NCBI RefSeq assembly: GCF_003812745.1
Contig: NZ_CP033831.1
Location: 3,534,001 to 3,598,000 of the forward strand
Length of the DNA: 64,000 bases
Reading direction: 5' to 3'
From: Serratia sp. FDAARGOS_506
GTDB taxonomy: Bacteria; Pseudomonadota; Gammaproteobacteria; Enterobacterales; Enterobacteriaceae
Part shown: positions 28,630 to 36,702 of the stretch, piece after piece
How positions within the stretch are numbered: position 1 is the first letter of the stretch
Layout of the letters: each line of letters starts with the position of its first letter
The notes under the pieces: generated by a model
Seen by the model: only the letters and a program-made list of their open reading frames with translations
Told to the model about the DNA's origin: nothing
Databases searched by the model: none
Made by a program: the position numbers and the translations under genes

Positions 28630-30411
28630 ATGGCAACGGTAATGAAAAAAGTAGACGCGGTGATCGTCGGCTTCGGCTGGGTGGGCGCGATCATGGCCAA
28701 AGAGCTGACCGAGGCCGGCCTCAACGTGGTGGCGCTGGAACGTGGCCCGATGCGCGACACTTATCCGGACGGTTCTTATCCGCAGGTGATCGACGAGCTG
28801 ACCTATAACATCCGCCGCAAACTGTTCCAGGATCTGTCGAAAAGTACCGTCACTATTCGCCACAACAGCAGCCAGACCGCGGTACCTTACCGCCAGCTGG
28901 CGGCGTTCCTGCCGGGCACTGGCGTCGGCGGCGCCGGCCTGCACTGGTCAGGCGTGCATTTTCGCGTCGATCCGATCGAACTGCGCATGCGCAGCCACTA
29001 TGAAGAGCGCTACGGCAAAAACTTCATTCCGAAGGACATGACCATCCAGGACTTCGGCGTGACCTACGACGAGCTGGAACCCTTCTTCGATAAAGCGGAG
29101 AAAGTGTTCGGCACCTCCGGCACCGCCTGGACCATCAAAGGACAGAAAGTGGCGCAGAAGGGCGGCAACCGCTTTGCGCCGGACCGTTCCGACGACTTCC
29201 CGCTGCCGGCACAGAAAAATACCTACTCCGCCCAGCTGTTCGAGAAAGCGGCGCTGGAGGTGGGTTACCACCCTTACAACCTGCCGTCCGCCAACACTTC
29301 GGATTCTTACACCAACCCGTACGGCGCGCAGATGGGCCCGTGCAACTTCTGCGGTTTCTGCAGCGGCTACGCTTGCTACATGTACTCCAAAGCCTCGCCG
29401 AACGTCAACATTCTGCCGGCGCTGCGTATGGAGAAACGCTTCGAGCTGCGCACCAACGCCAACGTGCTGAAGGTTAACCTGACCGACGACAAGTCCCGCG
29501 CAACCGGCGTGAACTACGTCGATGCGCAGGGTCGCGAGATTGAACAACCGGCCGATCTGGTGATCCTGGGCGCGTTCCAGTTCCACAACGTGCACCTGAT
29601 GCTGCTGTCCGGCATCGGCAAGCCTTACGATCCGGTGACCGGCGAAGGCGTGGTTGGGCGCAACTTCGCCTACCAGAACATGACCACCATCAAGGCGTTC
29701 TTCGATAAAGACGTGTTCACCAACCCGTTCATCGGTGCCGGCGGCAACGGCGTGGGCGTGGACGACTTTAACGCCGATAACTTCGACCACGCCAAAGAGG
29801 GCTTTGTCGGCGGTTCGCCGTTCTGGGTCAACCAGGCGGGCACCAAGCCGATTTCCGGCCTGCCGACGCCTCCGGGCACTCCGGCCTGGGGCAGCAAGTG
29901 GAAAGCGGCGGTGGCGGATGCCTACACCCACCACGTCTCGATGGACGCCCACGGTGCGCACCAGTCGTATCGCAGCAACTATCTGGATCTCGATCCCAAC
30001 TACAAGAACGTATTTGGTCAGCCGCTGCTGCGCATGACGTTCGACTGGCAGGAAAACGACATCAAGATGGCGCAGTTCATGTACGACAAGATGGCGCCGA
30101 TCGCCAAGGCGATGAACCCGAAATTGATCGCCGGCAGCCCGAAGAACGCCAACAGCCACTTCGATACCACCAGCTACCAGACCACCCACATGAACGGCGG
30201 CGCGGTAATGGGGGAAGATCCGAAGACCAGCGCGGTCAACCGCTATCTGCAGAGCTGGGACGTGCACAACGTGTTCTCGATCGGCGCATCGGCCTTCCCG
30301 CAGGGGCTGGGCTACAACCCGACCGGCACCGTGGCGGCGCTGGCTTACTGGTCTGCCCGCGCCATTCGCGAGCAGTATCTGAAAAACCCAGGCCCATTGG
30401 TGCAGGCATAA
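28630..30411 (+). CDS. FAD-dependent GMC oxidoreductase, membrane dehydrogenase large subunit (gluconate 2-dehydrogenase type)
   Basis: Catalytic subunit, 593 residues. FAD-binding GFGWVGAIMAKEL sits near residue 14. The C-terminal GMC domain has SIGASAFPQGLGYNPTGTVAALA. A cysteine cluster C238-x2-C241-x2-C244-x4-C249 probably holds the iron-sulfur cluster known in fructose and glucose dehydrogenases of this class. It oxidises a sugar acid in the periplasm (D-gluconate to 2-ketogluconate, or 2-ketogluconate to 2,5-diketogluconate) and passes electrons to the cytochrome subunit. It lacks its own signal, so it should be carried by the Tat-dependent small subunit. The exact substrate cannot be told from sequence. 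Confidence 0.9.
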   Translation: MATVMKKVDAVIVGFGWVGAIMAKELTEAGLNVVALERGPMRDTYPDGSYPQVIDELTYNIRRKLFQDLSKSTVTIRHNSSQTAVPYRQLAAFLPGTGVGGAGLHWSGVHFRVDPIELRMRSHYEERYGKNFIPKDMTIQDFGVTYDELEPFFDKAEKVFGTSGTAWTIKGQKVAQKGGNRFAPDRSDDFPLPAQKNTYSAQLFEKAALEVGYHPYNLPSANTSDSYTNPYGAQMGPCNFCGFCSGYACYMYSKASPNVNILPALRMEKRFELRTNANVLKVNLTDDKSRATGVNYVDAQGREIEQPADLVILGAFQFHNVHLMLLSGIGKPYDPVTGEGVVGRNFAYQNMTTIKAFFDKDVFTNPFIGAGGNGVGVDDFNADNFDHAKEGFVGGSPFWVNQAGTKPISGLPTPPGTPAWGSKWKAAVADAYTHHVSMDAHGAHQSYRSNYLDLDPNYKNVFGQPLLRMTFDWQENDIKMAQFMYDKMAPIAKAMNPKLIAGSPKNANSHFDTTSYQTTHMNGGAVMGEDPKTSAVNRYLQSWDVHNVFSIGASAFPQGLGYNPTGTVAALAYWSARAIREQYLKNPGPLVQA

Positions 30412-30423
30412 GGACGGCGAACG

Positions 30424-31761
30424 ATGAAAGCATTTGTACCGGCACTGGTTCTCAGTGCAGTGAGTTTTTCCGTTTGGGCTCAGGACGCCACCGTCAGCAG
30501 CGAGCTGATCAAGCGCGGTGAATACCTGGCACGCGCCGGCGACTGTGTGGCCTGCCACACTGACGGCAAGAGCGGCAAAACCTTCGCCGGCGGTCTGGCG
30601 ATGGAGACGCCGATCGGCACCATCTATTCCACCAACATCACGCCGGACAAGAAAACCGGCATCGGCGATTACAGCTTCGAGGATTTCGACAATGCGGTGC
30701 GTAAGGGCGTAGCCAAAAACGGCAGCACCCTATACCCGGCGATGCCGTATCCGTCGTTCGCGCTGGTGAAAGAAGACGACATGCGCGCCATGTATGCCTA
30801 TTTCATGCACGGCGTGCAGCCGGTGGAGCAGGCCAACAAGGATTCCGACATCCCGTGGCCGCTGTCGATGCGCTGGCCGCTGAGCATCTGGCGCGGCATG
30901 TTTGCGCCGTCGCCGGCGGACTTCGTGGCTGACGCCAAGGCCGATCCGGTGATTGAACGCGGCCGTTACCTGGTGGAAGGCCTGGGCCACTGTGGCGCTT
31001 GCCATACCCCGCGCAGCATCACCATGCAGGAAAAAGCGCTGAGCAATAACGAGGGCGACGATTACCTGTCCGGCAGCAATGCGCCGATCGACGGCTGGGT
31101 TGCCTCGAGCCTGCGCAGCGACCGCAAGGATGGTCTGGGAAGCTGGAGCGAAGCCGAGCTGACCGAGTTCCTGAAAACCGGCCGTAACGACAAGGCGATC
31201 GTGTTTGGCGGCATGAGCGACGTGGTTGAGCACAGTCTGCAATACCTGAGCGACGACGATCTGACCGCCATCGCTCGCTACCTGAAATCGCTGCCGCCGA
31301 AAGACGGCAAGCAGCAGGCGGCACCGGTCGAAGACAGCGTGGCCAAGGATCTGTGGCGTGGCGACGACAGCAAGCCTGGCGCGGCGCTGTATGTCGATAA
31401 CTGCGCGGCCTGTCACCGCACCGACGGCGTGGGCTACAAGCGCGCCTTCCCGTCGCTGAAGGGCAACCCGGTGGTGCAGACCGAGGACGCGACCTCGCTG
31501 ATCCACATCGTGCTGACCGGCAACACCACGCCGGCGGTGCAGGGGGCGGTGTCCAACATCACCATGCCGCCGTTTGGCTGGCGTCTGAACGATCAGCAGG
31601 TGGCGGACGTGGTGAACTTCATCCGCACCAGCTGGGGCAACAGCGCCAAACCGGTGAGTGCCTCCGACGTGGCCAGCGTGCGTAAAGACCGCTCGATGAT
31701 CCGCGACGAGAAAGAGATGGGCAGCGCCGAGGTGCCGGACCACCCGGACGCGAAGAAGTAA
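30424..31761 (+). CDS. Triheme cytochrome c subunit of the membrane dehydrogenase
   Basis: Electron-transfer subunit, 445 residues. A signal peptide at about 1-20 ends SVWAQDA. Three c-type heme sites are present: CVACH at 41-45, CGACH at 190-194 and CAACH at 327-331. Methionines in each domain can be sixth ligands. It receives electrons from the FAD/Fe-S subunit and reduces ubiquinone. It is the last gene of the small-large-cytochrome set, in the order of characterised gluconate and 2-ketogluconate dehydrogenases, with 12 bases separating it from the large subunit. A terminator follows. Confidence 0.93.
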   Translation: MKAFVPALVLSAVSFSVWAQDATVSSELIKRGEYLARAGDCVACHTDGKSGKTFAGGLAMETPIGTIYSTNITPDKKTGIGDYSFEDFDNAVRKGVAKNGSTLYPAMPYPSFALVKEDDMRAMYAYFMHGVQPVEQANKDSDIPWPLSMRWPLSIWRGMFAPSPADFVADAKADPVIERGRYLVEGLGHCGACHTPRSITMQEKALSNNEGDDYLSGSNAPIDGWVASSLRSDRKDGLGSWSEAELTEFLKTGRNDKAIVFGGMSDVVEHSLQYLSDDDLTAIARYLKSLPPKDGKQQAAPVEDSVAKDLWRGDDSKPGAALYVDNCAACHRTDGVGYKRAFPSLKGNPVVQTEDATSLIHIVLTGNTTPAVQGAVSNITMPPFGWRLNDQQVADVVNFIRTSWGNSAKPVSASDVASVRKDRSMIRDEKEMGSAEVPDHPDAKK

Positions 31762-31768
31762 ACCGTTT

Positions 31769-31797
31769 AAGGGCTCCGCAAGGGGCCCTTAGTTTTT
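31769..31797 (+). terminator. Rho-independent terminator after the dehydrogenase operon
   Basis: Stem TAAGGGC / GCCCTTA around a roughly ten-base loop, followed by GTTTTT. Confidence 0.85.
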
Positions 31798-31915
31798 AAT
31801 GCGTACGCCGGTTTTTTCAGCACTTCCTGTTCGCAAATCGTTCGTTCGGCCGATAAAACATAGACCCGCAGGGTATTTTTCATTATCCTTTGCCGTCCTT
31901 TCATCAGGCGTAAGT

Positions 31916-32005
31916 ATGAAATATCGCTTTAATTCACTGATTACTATTAAAAAGTTCGCGGAGAAGGATATCCCGTTAGGCGCAATCGTTGGCGTCGTAG
32001 ATTAA
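31916..32005 (+). CDS. Possible 29-residue leader ORF upstream of the serine carrier
   Basis: Short ORF reading MKYRFNSLITIKKF and ending GAIVGVVD, with its stop 13 bases before the next start. It is not rich in any amino acid that would suggest simple attenuation, although several Ile and Lys codons cluster. The ribosome site is weak (GGCGTAAGT). Proximity and an intact frame are the only support. It could be chance. Confidence 0.3.
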   Translation: MKYRFNSLITIKKFAEKDIPLGAIVGVVD

Positions 32006-32018
32006 GGTAGACTGTCTC

Positions 32019-33302
32019 ATGAGTACGATTTCTCCCGATTCAGGCACGCTGACGGCCGCTCAGCCCGCCAAATGGAACAAAACCGACACCGTCTGGATGT
32101 TCGGTCTCTATGCCACCGCGGTAGGTGCCGGCACGCTGTTCTTGCCGATCAACGCCGGTTTGAACGGCCCTTTGGTGCTGTTGTTGATGGCGCTGTTCGC
32201 TTTCCCGCTGACCTATTTACCGCACCGCGCGCTCAGCCGCTTCGTGCTGTCCGGCTCCAGCCGCGACGGCAATATTCACGATGTGGTGGTGGAACACTTC
32301 GGCGTGCTGGCCGGCAAAATCATCATGATGCTCTATCTGCTGGCGTTCTTCCCGATCGTGCTGGTGTACAGCATTTCGATCACCAACGCGCTGGACAGCT
32401 TCCTGATCCATCAGTTCCACGTGGCGCCGCTGCCGCGTATCTGGCTGAGTCTGGCAGTGGTGGTGGTGCTCAATCTGGTGCTGCTGCGCGGCAAAGACAG
32501 CATCGTGGCGGCGATGGGCATGCTGGTGTTCCCGCTGCTGGTGTTCCTGATGGGCATTTCGCTGTACCTGATGCCGAGCTGGAATACCGCCAACTTCGTG
32601 CATGGCCTGGCCGCTACCCGCTTCGACACGCCGGGGCTGTGGCATTCGCTGTGGCTGGCGGTGCCGGTAATGGTGTTCTCCTTCAGCCATGCGCCGATCA
32701 TCTCTTCCTTCGCCTCGACCCAGAAGAGCCTTTATGGCGATAAGGCGGAACGCCGCTGCGCGCGCATCATGCGCTACAGCTATGTGCTGATCTGCGTCAC
32801 CGTGCTGTTCTTCGTGTTCAGCTGCGTGCTGAGCCTGTCCCATGAAGACATGCAGCAGGCGAAAGATCAGAACATCACGGTGCTGACCACGCTGGCCAAC
32901 AAGTTTTCCAACCCGCTCATCGCTTACCTCGGCCCGGTGATGGCGATGCTGGCAATGGCCAAATCCTATCTCGGCACTTCGCTGGGGGTGACGGAAGGGG
33001 CGACCAGCCTGATCGACGGCGTCACGCGCGCGGTCGGCAAGCCGCTCAGCTCGCGTATGACGCATCGCATCTCGGCGGTGTCGCTGTTTCTGCTTACCTG
33101 GGCAGCGACGGTGTGGAACCCCAGCGCGCTGCACATCATCGAAACCATCAGCGGCCCGCTGATTGCCGCCATCCTGTTCATCCTGCCGATGTACGCGGTG
33201 CGCGCGGTGCCGGCAATGCGTAAATACCGCGCGGCGAGCAACGTATTCGTGCTGGTGATGGGCCTGATCGCGCTGTCGGCGTTGATCTACGGTCTGGTGT
33301 GA
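32019..33302 (+). CDS. SdaC-like serine/threonine:proton symporter (HAAAP family)
   Basis: Inner-membrane amino acid carrier of 427 residues with about eleven helices. It follows the SdaC/TdcC pattern: WNKTDTVWMFGLYATAVGAGTLFLPINAG at the N-terminus, MVFSFSHAPIISSF in the middle and FILPMYAVRAVPAMRKYR near the end. It is nearer to SdaC than to TdcC or DlsT by eye but diverged from all three, so serine is the likely but unproved substrate. No serine deaminase gene adjoins it. AAGGTAG precedes the start. A GC-rich hairpin follows. Confidence 0.85.
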   Translation: MSTISPDSGTLTAAQPAKWNKTDTVWMFGLYATAVGAGTLFLPINAGLNGPLVLLLMALFAFPLTYLPHRALSRFVLSGSSRDGNIHDVVVEHFGVLAGKIIMMLYLLAFFPIVLVYSISITNALDSFLIHQFHVAPLPRIWLSLAVVVVLNLVLLRGKDSIVAAMGMLVFPLLVFLMGISLYLMPSWNTANFVHGLAATRFDTPGLWHSLWLAVPVMVFSFSHAPIISSFASTQKSLYGDKAERRCARIMRYSYVLICVTVLFFVFSCVLSLSHEDMQQAKDQNITVLTTLANKFSNPLIAYLGPVMAMLAMAKSYLGTSLGVTEGATSLIDGVTRAVGKPLSSRMTHRISAVSLFLLTWAATVWNPSALHIIETISGPLIAAILFILPMYAVRAVPAMRKYRAASNVFVLVMGLIALSALIYGLV

Positions 33303-33307
33303 TCCTC

Positions 33308-33332
33308 AGGGCGCGCCGTCTCCGGCGCGCCT
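33308..33332 (+). terminator. Probable terminator after the serine carrier
   Basis: Perfect stem GGCGCGCC / GGCGCGCC around a six-base loop, then TCTT. The T-run is short, so strength is uncertain. Confidence 0.6.
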
Positions 33333-33392
33333 CTTAAGCTCGCGTTACACATCCCTTTGCAATTAATCGCCGGATAACGCGGCGCGACCTTT

Positions 33393-33411
33393 GATAATGC
33401 TAGCCATTCTC
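33393..33411. promoter_or_regulatory. Probable Fur box upstream of the orphan binding protein
   Basis: GATAATGCTAGCCATTCTC matches 14 of 19 positions of the Fur consensus, with the first seven and the CATT core intact. It lies about 42-60 bases before the start. Confidence 0.6.
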
Positions 33412-33452
33412 ATTACTATTCCTTGGTTGAATTGTTTACCAAGGAGCTTTTC

Positions 33453-34586
33453 GTGCACCGTCGAATCACTCTGTCGGCGCTGGTTTGCGCTGCTGCGCTT
33501 TCCGCCCCGGCGATGGCCACCACCTATCCGCTGACCCTGACCGACACCTCCGGCCAGACGCTCACCCTCCAGCAAGAGCCGAAACGCATCGTGGTGCAGG
33601 ATGGACGCGACATTCTCACGCTGGCGCTGCTGGATCGCGCCAACCCGTTCGGTCGGCTGGTGGCCTGGAACAACCTGCTGAAGAAAAGCGACGCGGCGAC
33701 CTGGGACATCTTGCAAAGCAAATGGCCGGCGGCGAAAAACATCATCGACATGGGGTTCAGCGACAAGGGTGAAGTCAATCTGGAGAGCGTGATCGCCAAG
33801 CGCCCCGATCTGATGATCGCCCAGTTGCGCTCCAAACCTTCGCTGAGCCAAACCGGCGTGCTGGATAAGCTCAAGGCGTTGAACGTGCCGGTGCTGTTTA
33901 TCGACACCATGCTTAAGCCGGTGGAAAACACGCCGAAAAGCGTGACGCTGCTGGGGGAAACCCTCAACCGCGAAAGCGAGGCCAAGCAATATACCGACTA
34001 TTATCAGCAGCACTATCAGGCCATTCTGGCCAAGACGCAGGCGGTGGAACCCAAACCGCTGGTGTTCTTTGAAGCCAAGGCCGGTTTGAACGGGCTGGAA
34101 TCCTGTTGCTATACCCACTCCCACGTCGGCTGGGGTGCGCTGGTGGAAGCGGTCGGCGCGCGCAATATCGGCTCTGCGCTGCTGCCGGGCGCGACCGGCG
34201 ATGTGTCGCTGGAAAAAGTGATCAGCATGAAGCCGGATGCCTACATCGTTTCCGGCTCGCAGTGGGCCAGCAAGACCAACGCCGCGGTGCCGTTCGGCTA
34301 TGGCGTGACGCAACGGCAGGTGGATGAAGCTTTCAACCGCATGAAACAGCGCCCGGGGTTCGCTCAGGTGTCTGCGGTGAAGGAAGGGCGGTTCTACGGC
34401 ATCTACCATAACTTCTACAACCACCCGTACAACATCGTCGGTCTGGAGTATCTGGCGAAGTTTATCTATCCGGCGCAGTTCCCGGATCTGGATCCGGCCA
34501 AGACCTACAGCGAGATCCTCAGCCGCTTTACCGAAGTGCCGGAAGGCAAGGGCATTTTGGGCGCGCAGGCGCCGGCGGGGAAATAA
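33453..34586 (+). CDS. Periplasmic binding protein of an iron-siderophore or related ABC transporter (FecB/BtuF type)
   Basis: Substrate-binding protein of 377 residues with a signal peptide ending PAMATTY (about residue 23). The periplasmic binding fold is clear from EPKRIVVQDGRDILTLALL, SKPDLMIA-type text and VGWGALVEAVGARNIGS. GTG at 33453 is preceded by AAGGAG; a TTG further up is less likely. It stands alone: no permease, ATPase or receptor gene lies beside it, unlike typical siderophore operons. The Fur-like site upstream points to iron. Related proteins are annotated as Fe3+-hydroxamate binding; the ligand here is unknown. Confidence 0.85.
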   Translation: MHRRITLSALVCAAALSAPAMATTYPLTLTDTSGQTLTLQQEPKRIVVQDGRDILTLALLDRANPFGRLVAWNNLLKKSDAATWDILQSKWPAAKNIIDMGFSDKGEVNLESVIAKRPDLMIAQLRSKPSLSQTGVLDKLKALNVPVLFIDTMLKPVENTPKSVTLLGETLNRESEAKQYTDYYQQHYQAILAKTQAVEPKPLVFFEAKAGLNGLESCCYTHSHVGWGALVEAVGARNIGSALLPGATGDVSLEKVISMKPDAYIVSGSQWASKTNAAVPFGYGVTQRQVDEAFNRMKQRPGFAQVSAVKEGRFYGIYHNFYNHPYNIVGLEYLAKFIYPAQFPDLDPAKTYSEILSRFTEVPEGKGILGAQAPAGK

Positions 34587-34623
34587 CGGCAACGGGCGCG
34601 GCGAGCGCGCCCGTTTGGGATGG

Positions 34624-35310
34624 TCAGGCGGCCGGCGTATAGGTGGAGATAATCTCCAGCACGCCGTTGATGATGAACTGTACTCCCATGCACACCAGCA
34701 GGAAGCCCATCAGGCGCGAGATCGCCTCGATGCCGCTTTTCCCCACCAAGCGCATGATGGCGCCGGAACTGAGCAGACAGCCCCATAGGATCACGGCGAC
34801 CGTCAGGAAGATGGCGACCGGCGCCACGGCCAGCACCCAGGGTTCAAAACCCAACGTGTTCGCTTTGACGCTCGACGCCGAGCTGATGATCATCGCGATG
34901 GTACCCGGCCCGGCGGTGCTCGGCATGGCCAAAGGTACGAAGGCGATGTTGGCCGACGTCTTATGGCGCAGCTCGTGCGACTTGCTCTCCACCTCCGGTG
35001 CCTCTTCAGGGCTCTGCTGGGGGAACAACATGCGAAAACCGATGAAGGCGACGATCAGGCCGCCGGCGATGCGCAGGCCGGGGATCGAAATGCCGAAGGT
35101 GTTCATCACCACCTGCCCGGCGTAAAACGCCACCGTCATGATGCAGAACACATAAACCGAGGCCATCAGCGACTGCTGATTGCGCTCTTCGCGCGTCATA
35201 TTGCCGGACAACCCGAGCAACAACGCCACCGTGGTCAGCGGGTTGGCCAGCGGCAACAGCAGCACCAAACCCAGTCCGATGGCCTGGAATAACTGCAAAA
35301 TACCCGTCAT
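34624..35310 (-). CDS. marC: MarC-family inner-membrane protein
   Basis: Six-helix inner-membrane protein of the MarC/YchE/YhgN family, 228 residues (E. coli MarC 221). It follows MarC closely: [25 protein letters not shown], the [28 protein letters not shown] block, [26 protein letters not shown] and [23 protein letters not shown]. Function is unknown; the old link to antibiotic resistance was withdrawn. A frame from 35337 exists, but the ATG at 35310 has GGGAG at good spacing. No marRAB genes adjoin it. Confidence 0.92.
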   Translation of the reverse strand: MTGILQLFQAIGLGLVLLLPLANPLTTVALLLGLSGNMTREERNQQSLMASVYVFCIMTVAFYAGQVVMNTFGISIPGLRIAGGLIVAFIGFRMLFPQQSPEEAPEVESKSHELRHKTSANIAFVPLAMPSTAGPGTIAMIISSASSVKANTLGFEPWVLAVAPVAIFLTVAVILWGCLLSSGAIMRLVGKSGIEAISRLMGFLLVCMGVQFIINGVLEIISTYTPAA

Positions 35311-35417
35311 AAGATAGACTCCCTGTGCAACGTTCAAGCCGCCAGGCGGCGGCCCATGAGTTGAACAGCCTAGCCTGCTGCGTGCCTGGCGACAATGGGG
35401 ATAGCTCGGAAGGTTAA

Positions 35418-35615
35418 TTAACCGTCGGCCGGCGCTTCATCTTCGCCATTGCACTCGCCGGCGAGCTCAGGTTCATCCTCACAGCCCAGCTGCGCTTCGT
35501 TGACCGCAATCACTCGCGGCACCGAACGCGCGCCAAAATGCACCAGCCCATATAGCGTCGCTAATACCGCGCATACCACGACGAGGACTGCGAGTAACCG
35601 GTTCATATTTTGCAT
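35418..35615 (-). CDS. Small single-pass membrane protein, unrecognised
   Basis: I do not recognise this 65-residue protein. It has one hydrophobic segment (about 5-27, [21 protein letters not shown]) and a short C-terminal domain that is acidic and contains two cysteines ([22 protein letters not shown]). The frame runs upstream to 35798 without stops, but that part is basic and unlike a protein. Starts at 35615 or 35606 (ATG) are both possible; GAGA near the first favours 35615. It lies between marC and another membrane protein, which is divergent. Confidence 0.55.
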   Translation of the reverse strand: MQNMNRLLAVLVVVCAVLATLYGLVHFGARSVPRVIAVNEAQLGCEDEPELAGECNGEDEAPADG

Positions 35616-35863
35616 AAGTCTCGGTGGGGAACTGACTGGTTTCAGAATAGCGGCTGGCGGCGAAGATCGCCACGCGGAGCGGATATATCGCCGAGCGGAT
35701 ACGACAAAATGCGCTGCGCTCGAAAGAGATGCGTAATTTTTGTGTTTTATGGCCTTTTTCACCGCAGTTGACCGATAAAGGCCGACGTTTCGCATCAATT
35801 GCTACACCCCGCAGGCTCAGCTGCCTACCATAGGCGCGCTTTAAAACGATAATGAGACTGATT

Positions 35864-36487
35864 ATGCAAGACGAGCTGAAACTTTTACTGGGGAAAATCG
35901 GCGCATTCGCGCTTTCCGGCGCTTTCTTGGCGGCCTTGGTCGGCCTGGTGTTTATCGACGTACACTGGCTGCACAACTTCGTGCATGAAACGTCATTAAC
36001 CGAAGCGGCGCAGGAGCTGTTGCTGCTCGCCATCGCCGGCGGTTTTTTCGCCGCAGCCCGGCGACAGGCTGAACGCCGCTCCGCCTGGATGCTGGTCGGC
36101 GGCTTCTTTCTCTGCATGTTGATCCGCGAGATGGATTTCGCCTTCGATGCGTTGTGGCACGGCGCCTGGGTGTGGTTCGCGCTGGCGGTCGCCTTGGCCT
36201 GCCTGTGGCATGCCACCAGGCACATCGCGGCGACGGTGCGCGGCCTTGCCGATTTCGTAACGCATCCCGGCTACGGCATGATGTGCGCCGGTCTGCTGTG
36301 CATTCTGGTGTTTTCACGCCTGTTCGGCATGAGCGCGCTGTGGCAAACGCTGATGCTGGAGGGGTACAACCGGGTGGTGAAAAACATGGTGGAAGAGGGC
36401 TGCGAACTGCTGGGCTACGGCCTGTGCCTGCTGGCCACCCTGAACTACATGAAAACCGTCTTTGCGCCGGATGACGTGAAAGCGTGA
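35864..36487 (+). CDS. Polytopic membrane protein, unrecognised
   Basis: A 207-residue protein with about six hydrophobic segments: 10-34, 47-62, 74-90, 100-118, 138-158 and 180-198. Charged residues are retained within or next to helices (REMDFAFD, MVEEGCELLGYG), which suggests a functional role such as transport or metal binding. I know no named family. An in-frame ATG at 35852 would add four residues. It stands alone upstream of thrS. Confidence 0.7.
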   Translation: MQDELKLLLGKIGAFALSGAFLAALVGLVFIDVHWLHNFVHETSLTEAAQELLLLAIAGGFFAAARRQAERRSAWMLVGGFFLCMLIREMDFAFDALWHGAWVWFALAVALACLWHATRHIAATVRGLADFVTHPGYGMMCAGLLCILVFSRLFGMSALWQTLMLEGYNRVVKNMVEEGCELLGYGLCLLATLNYMKTVFAPDDVKA

Positions 36488-36583
36488 GGGCGGCGCTTTA
36501 TTTATCCGGAACAATTTTAGTGATACTATTCGCTTAGCCGAATGCGGCTGAGAAGGTATGCGTTCCATTCTGTATACCCAGTG

Positions 36584-36622
36584 AGGTTTCAATCTGGCAA
36601 TTGTGGGCGAGATCTGAAACCT
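36584..36622 (+). promoter_or_regulatory. thrS leader, upstream operator stem
   Basis: Stem AGGTTTCA / TGAAACCT with an inner ATCT/AGAT extension and a large loop, in the leader RNA of thrS. E. coli thrS mRNA has a second tRNA-like arm here that threonyl-tRNA synthetase binds to repress its own translation. Confidence 0.65.
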
Positions 36623-36656
36623 GGCTGACCAAACCCAAAACCCAATTTTCGTACTG

Positions 36657-36684
36657 CATGTGATCTGTCGTGTGGGTCACCACT
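36657..36684 (+). promoter_or_regulatory. thrS translational operator (anticodon-like arm)
   Basis: GTGATC, CTGTCGTG loop and GGGTCACCAC just before the AAGGA ribosome site. The loop contains CGT as in a tRNA-Thr anticodon. The text is nearly identical to E. coli operator domain 2, where ThrRS binding blocks the ribosome. Confidence 0.85.
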
Positions 36685-36702
36685 GTAGATAAGGAATTAT
36701 TA

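Noticed and set aside
28948-30558. Long minus-strand ORF opposite the FAD dehydrogenase gene
   Set aside because: The translation has no recognisable motif and lies opposite the well-supported GMC oxidoreductase.
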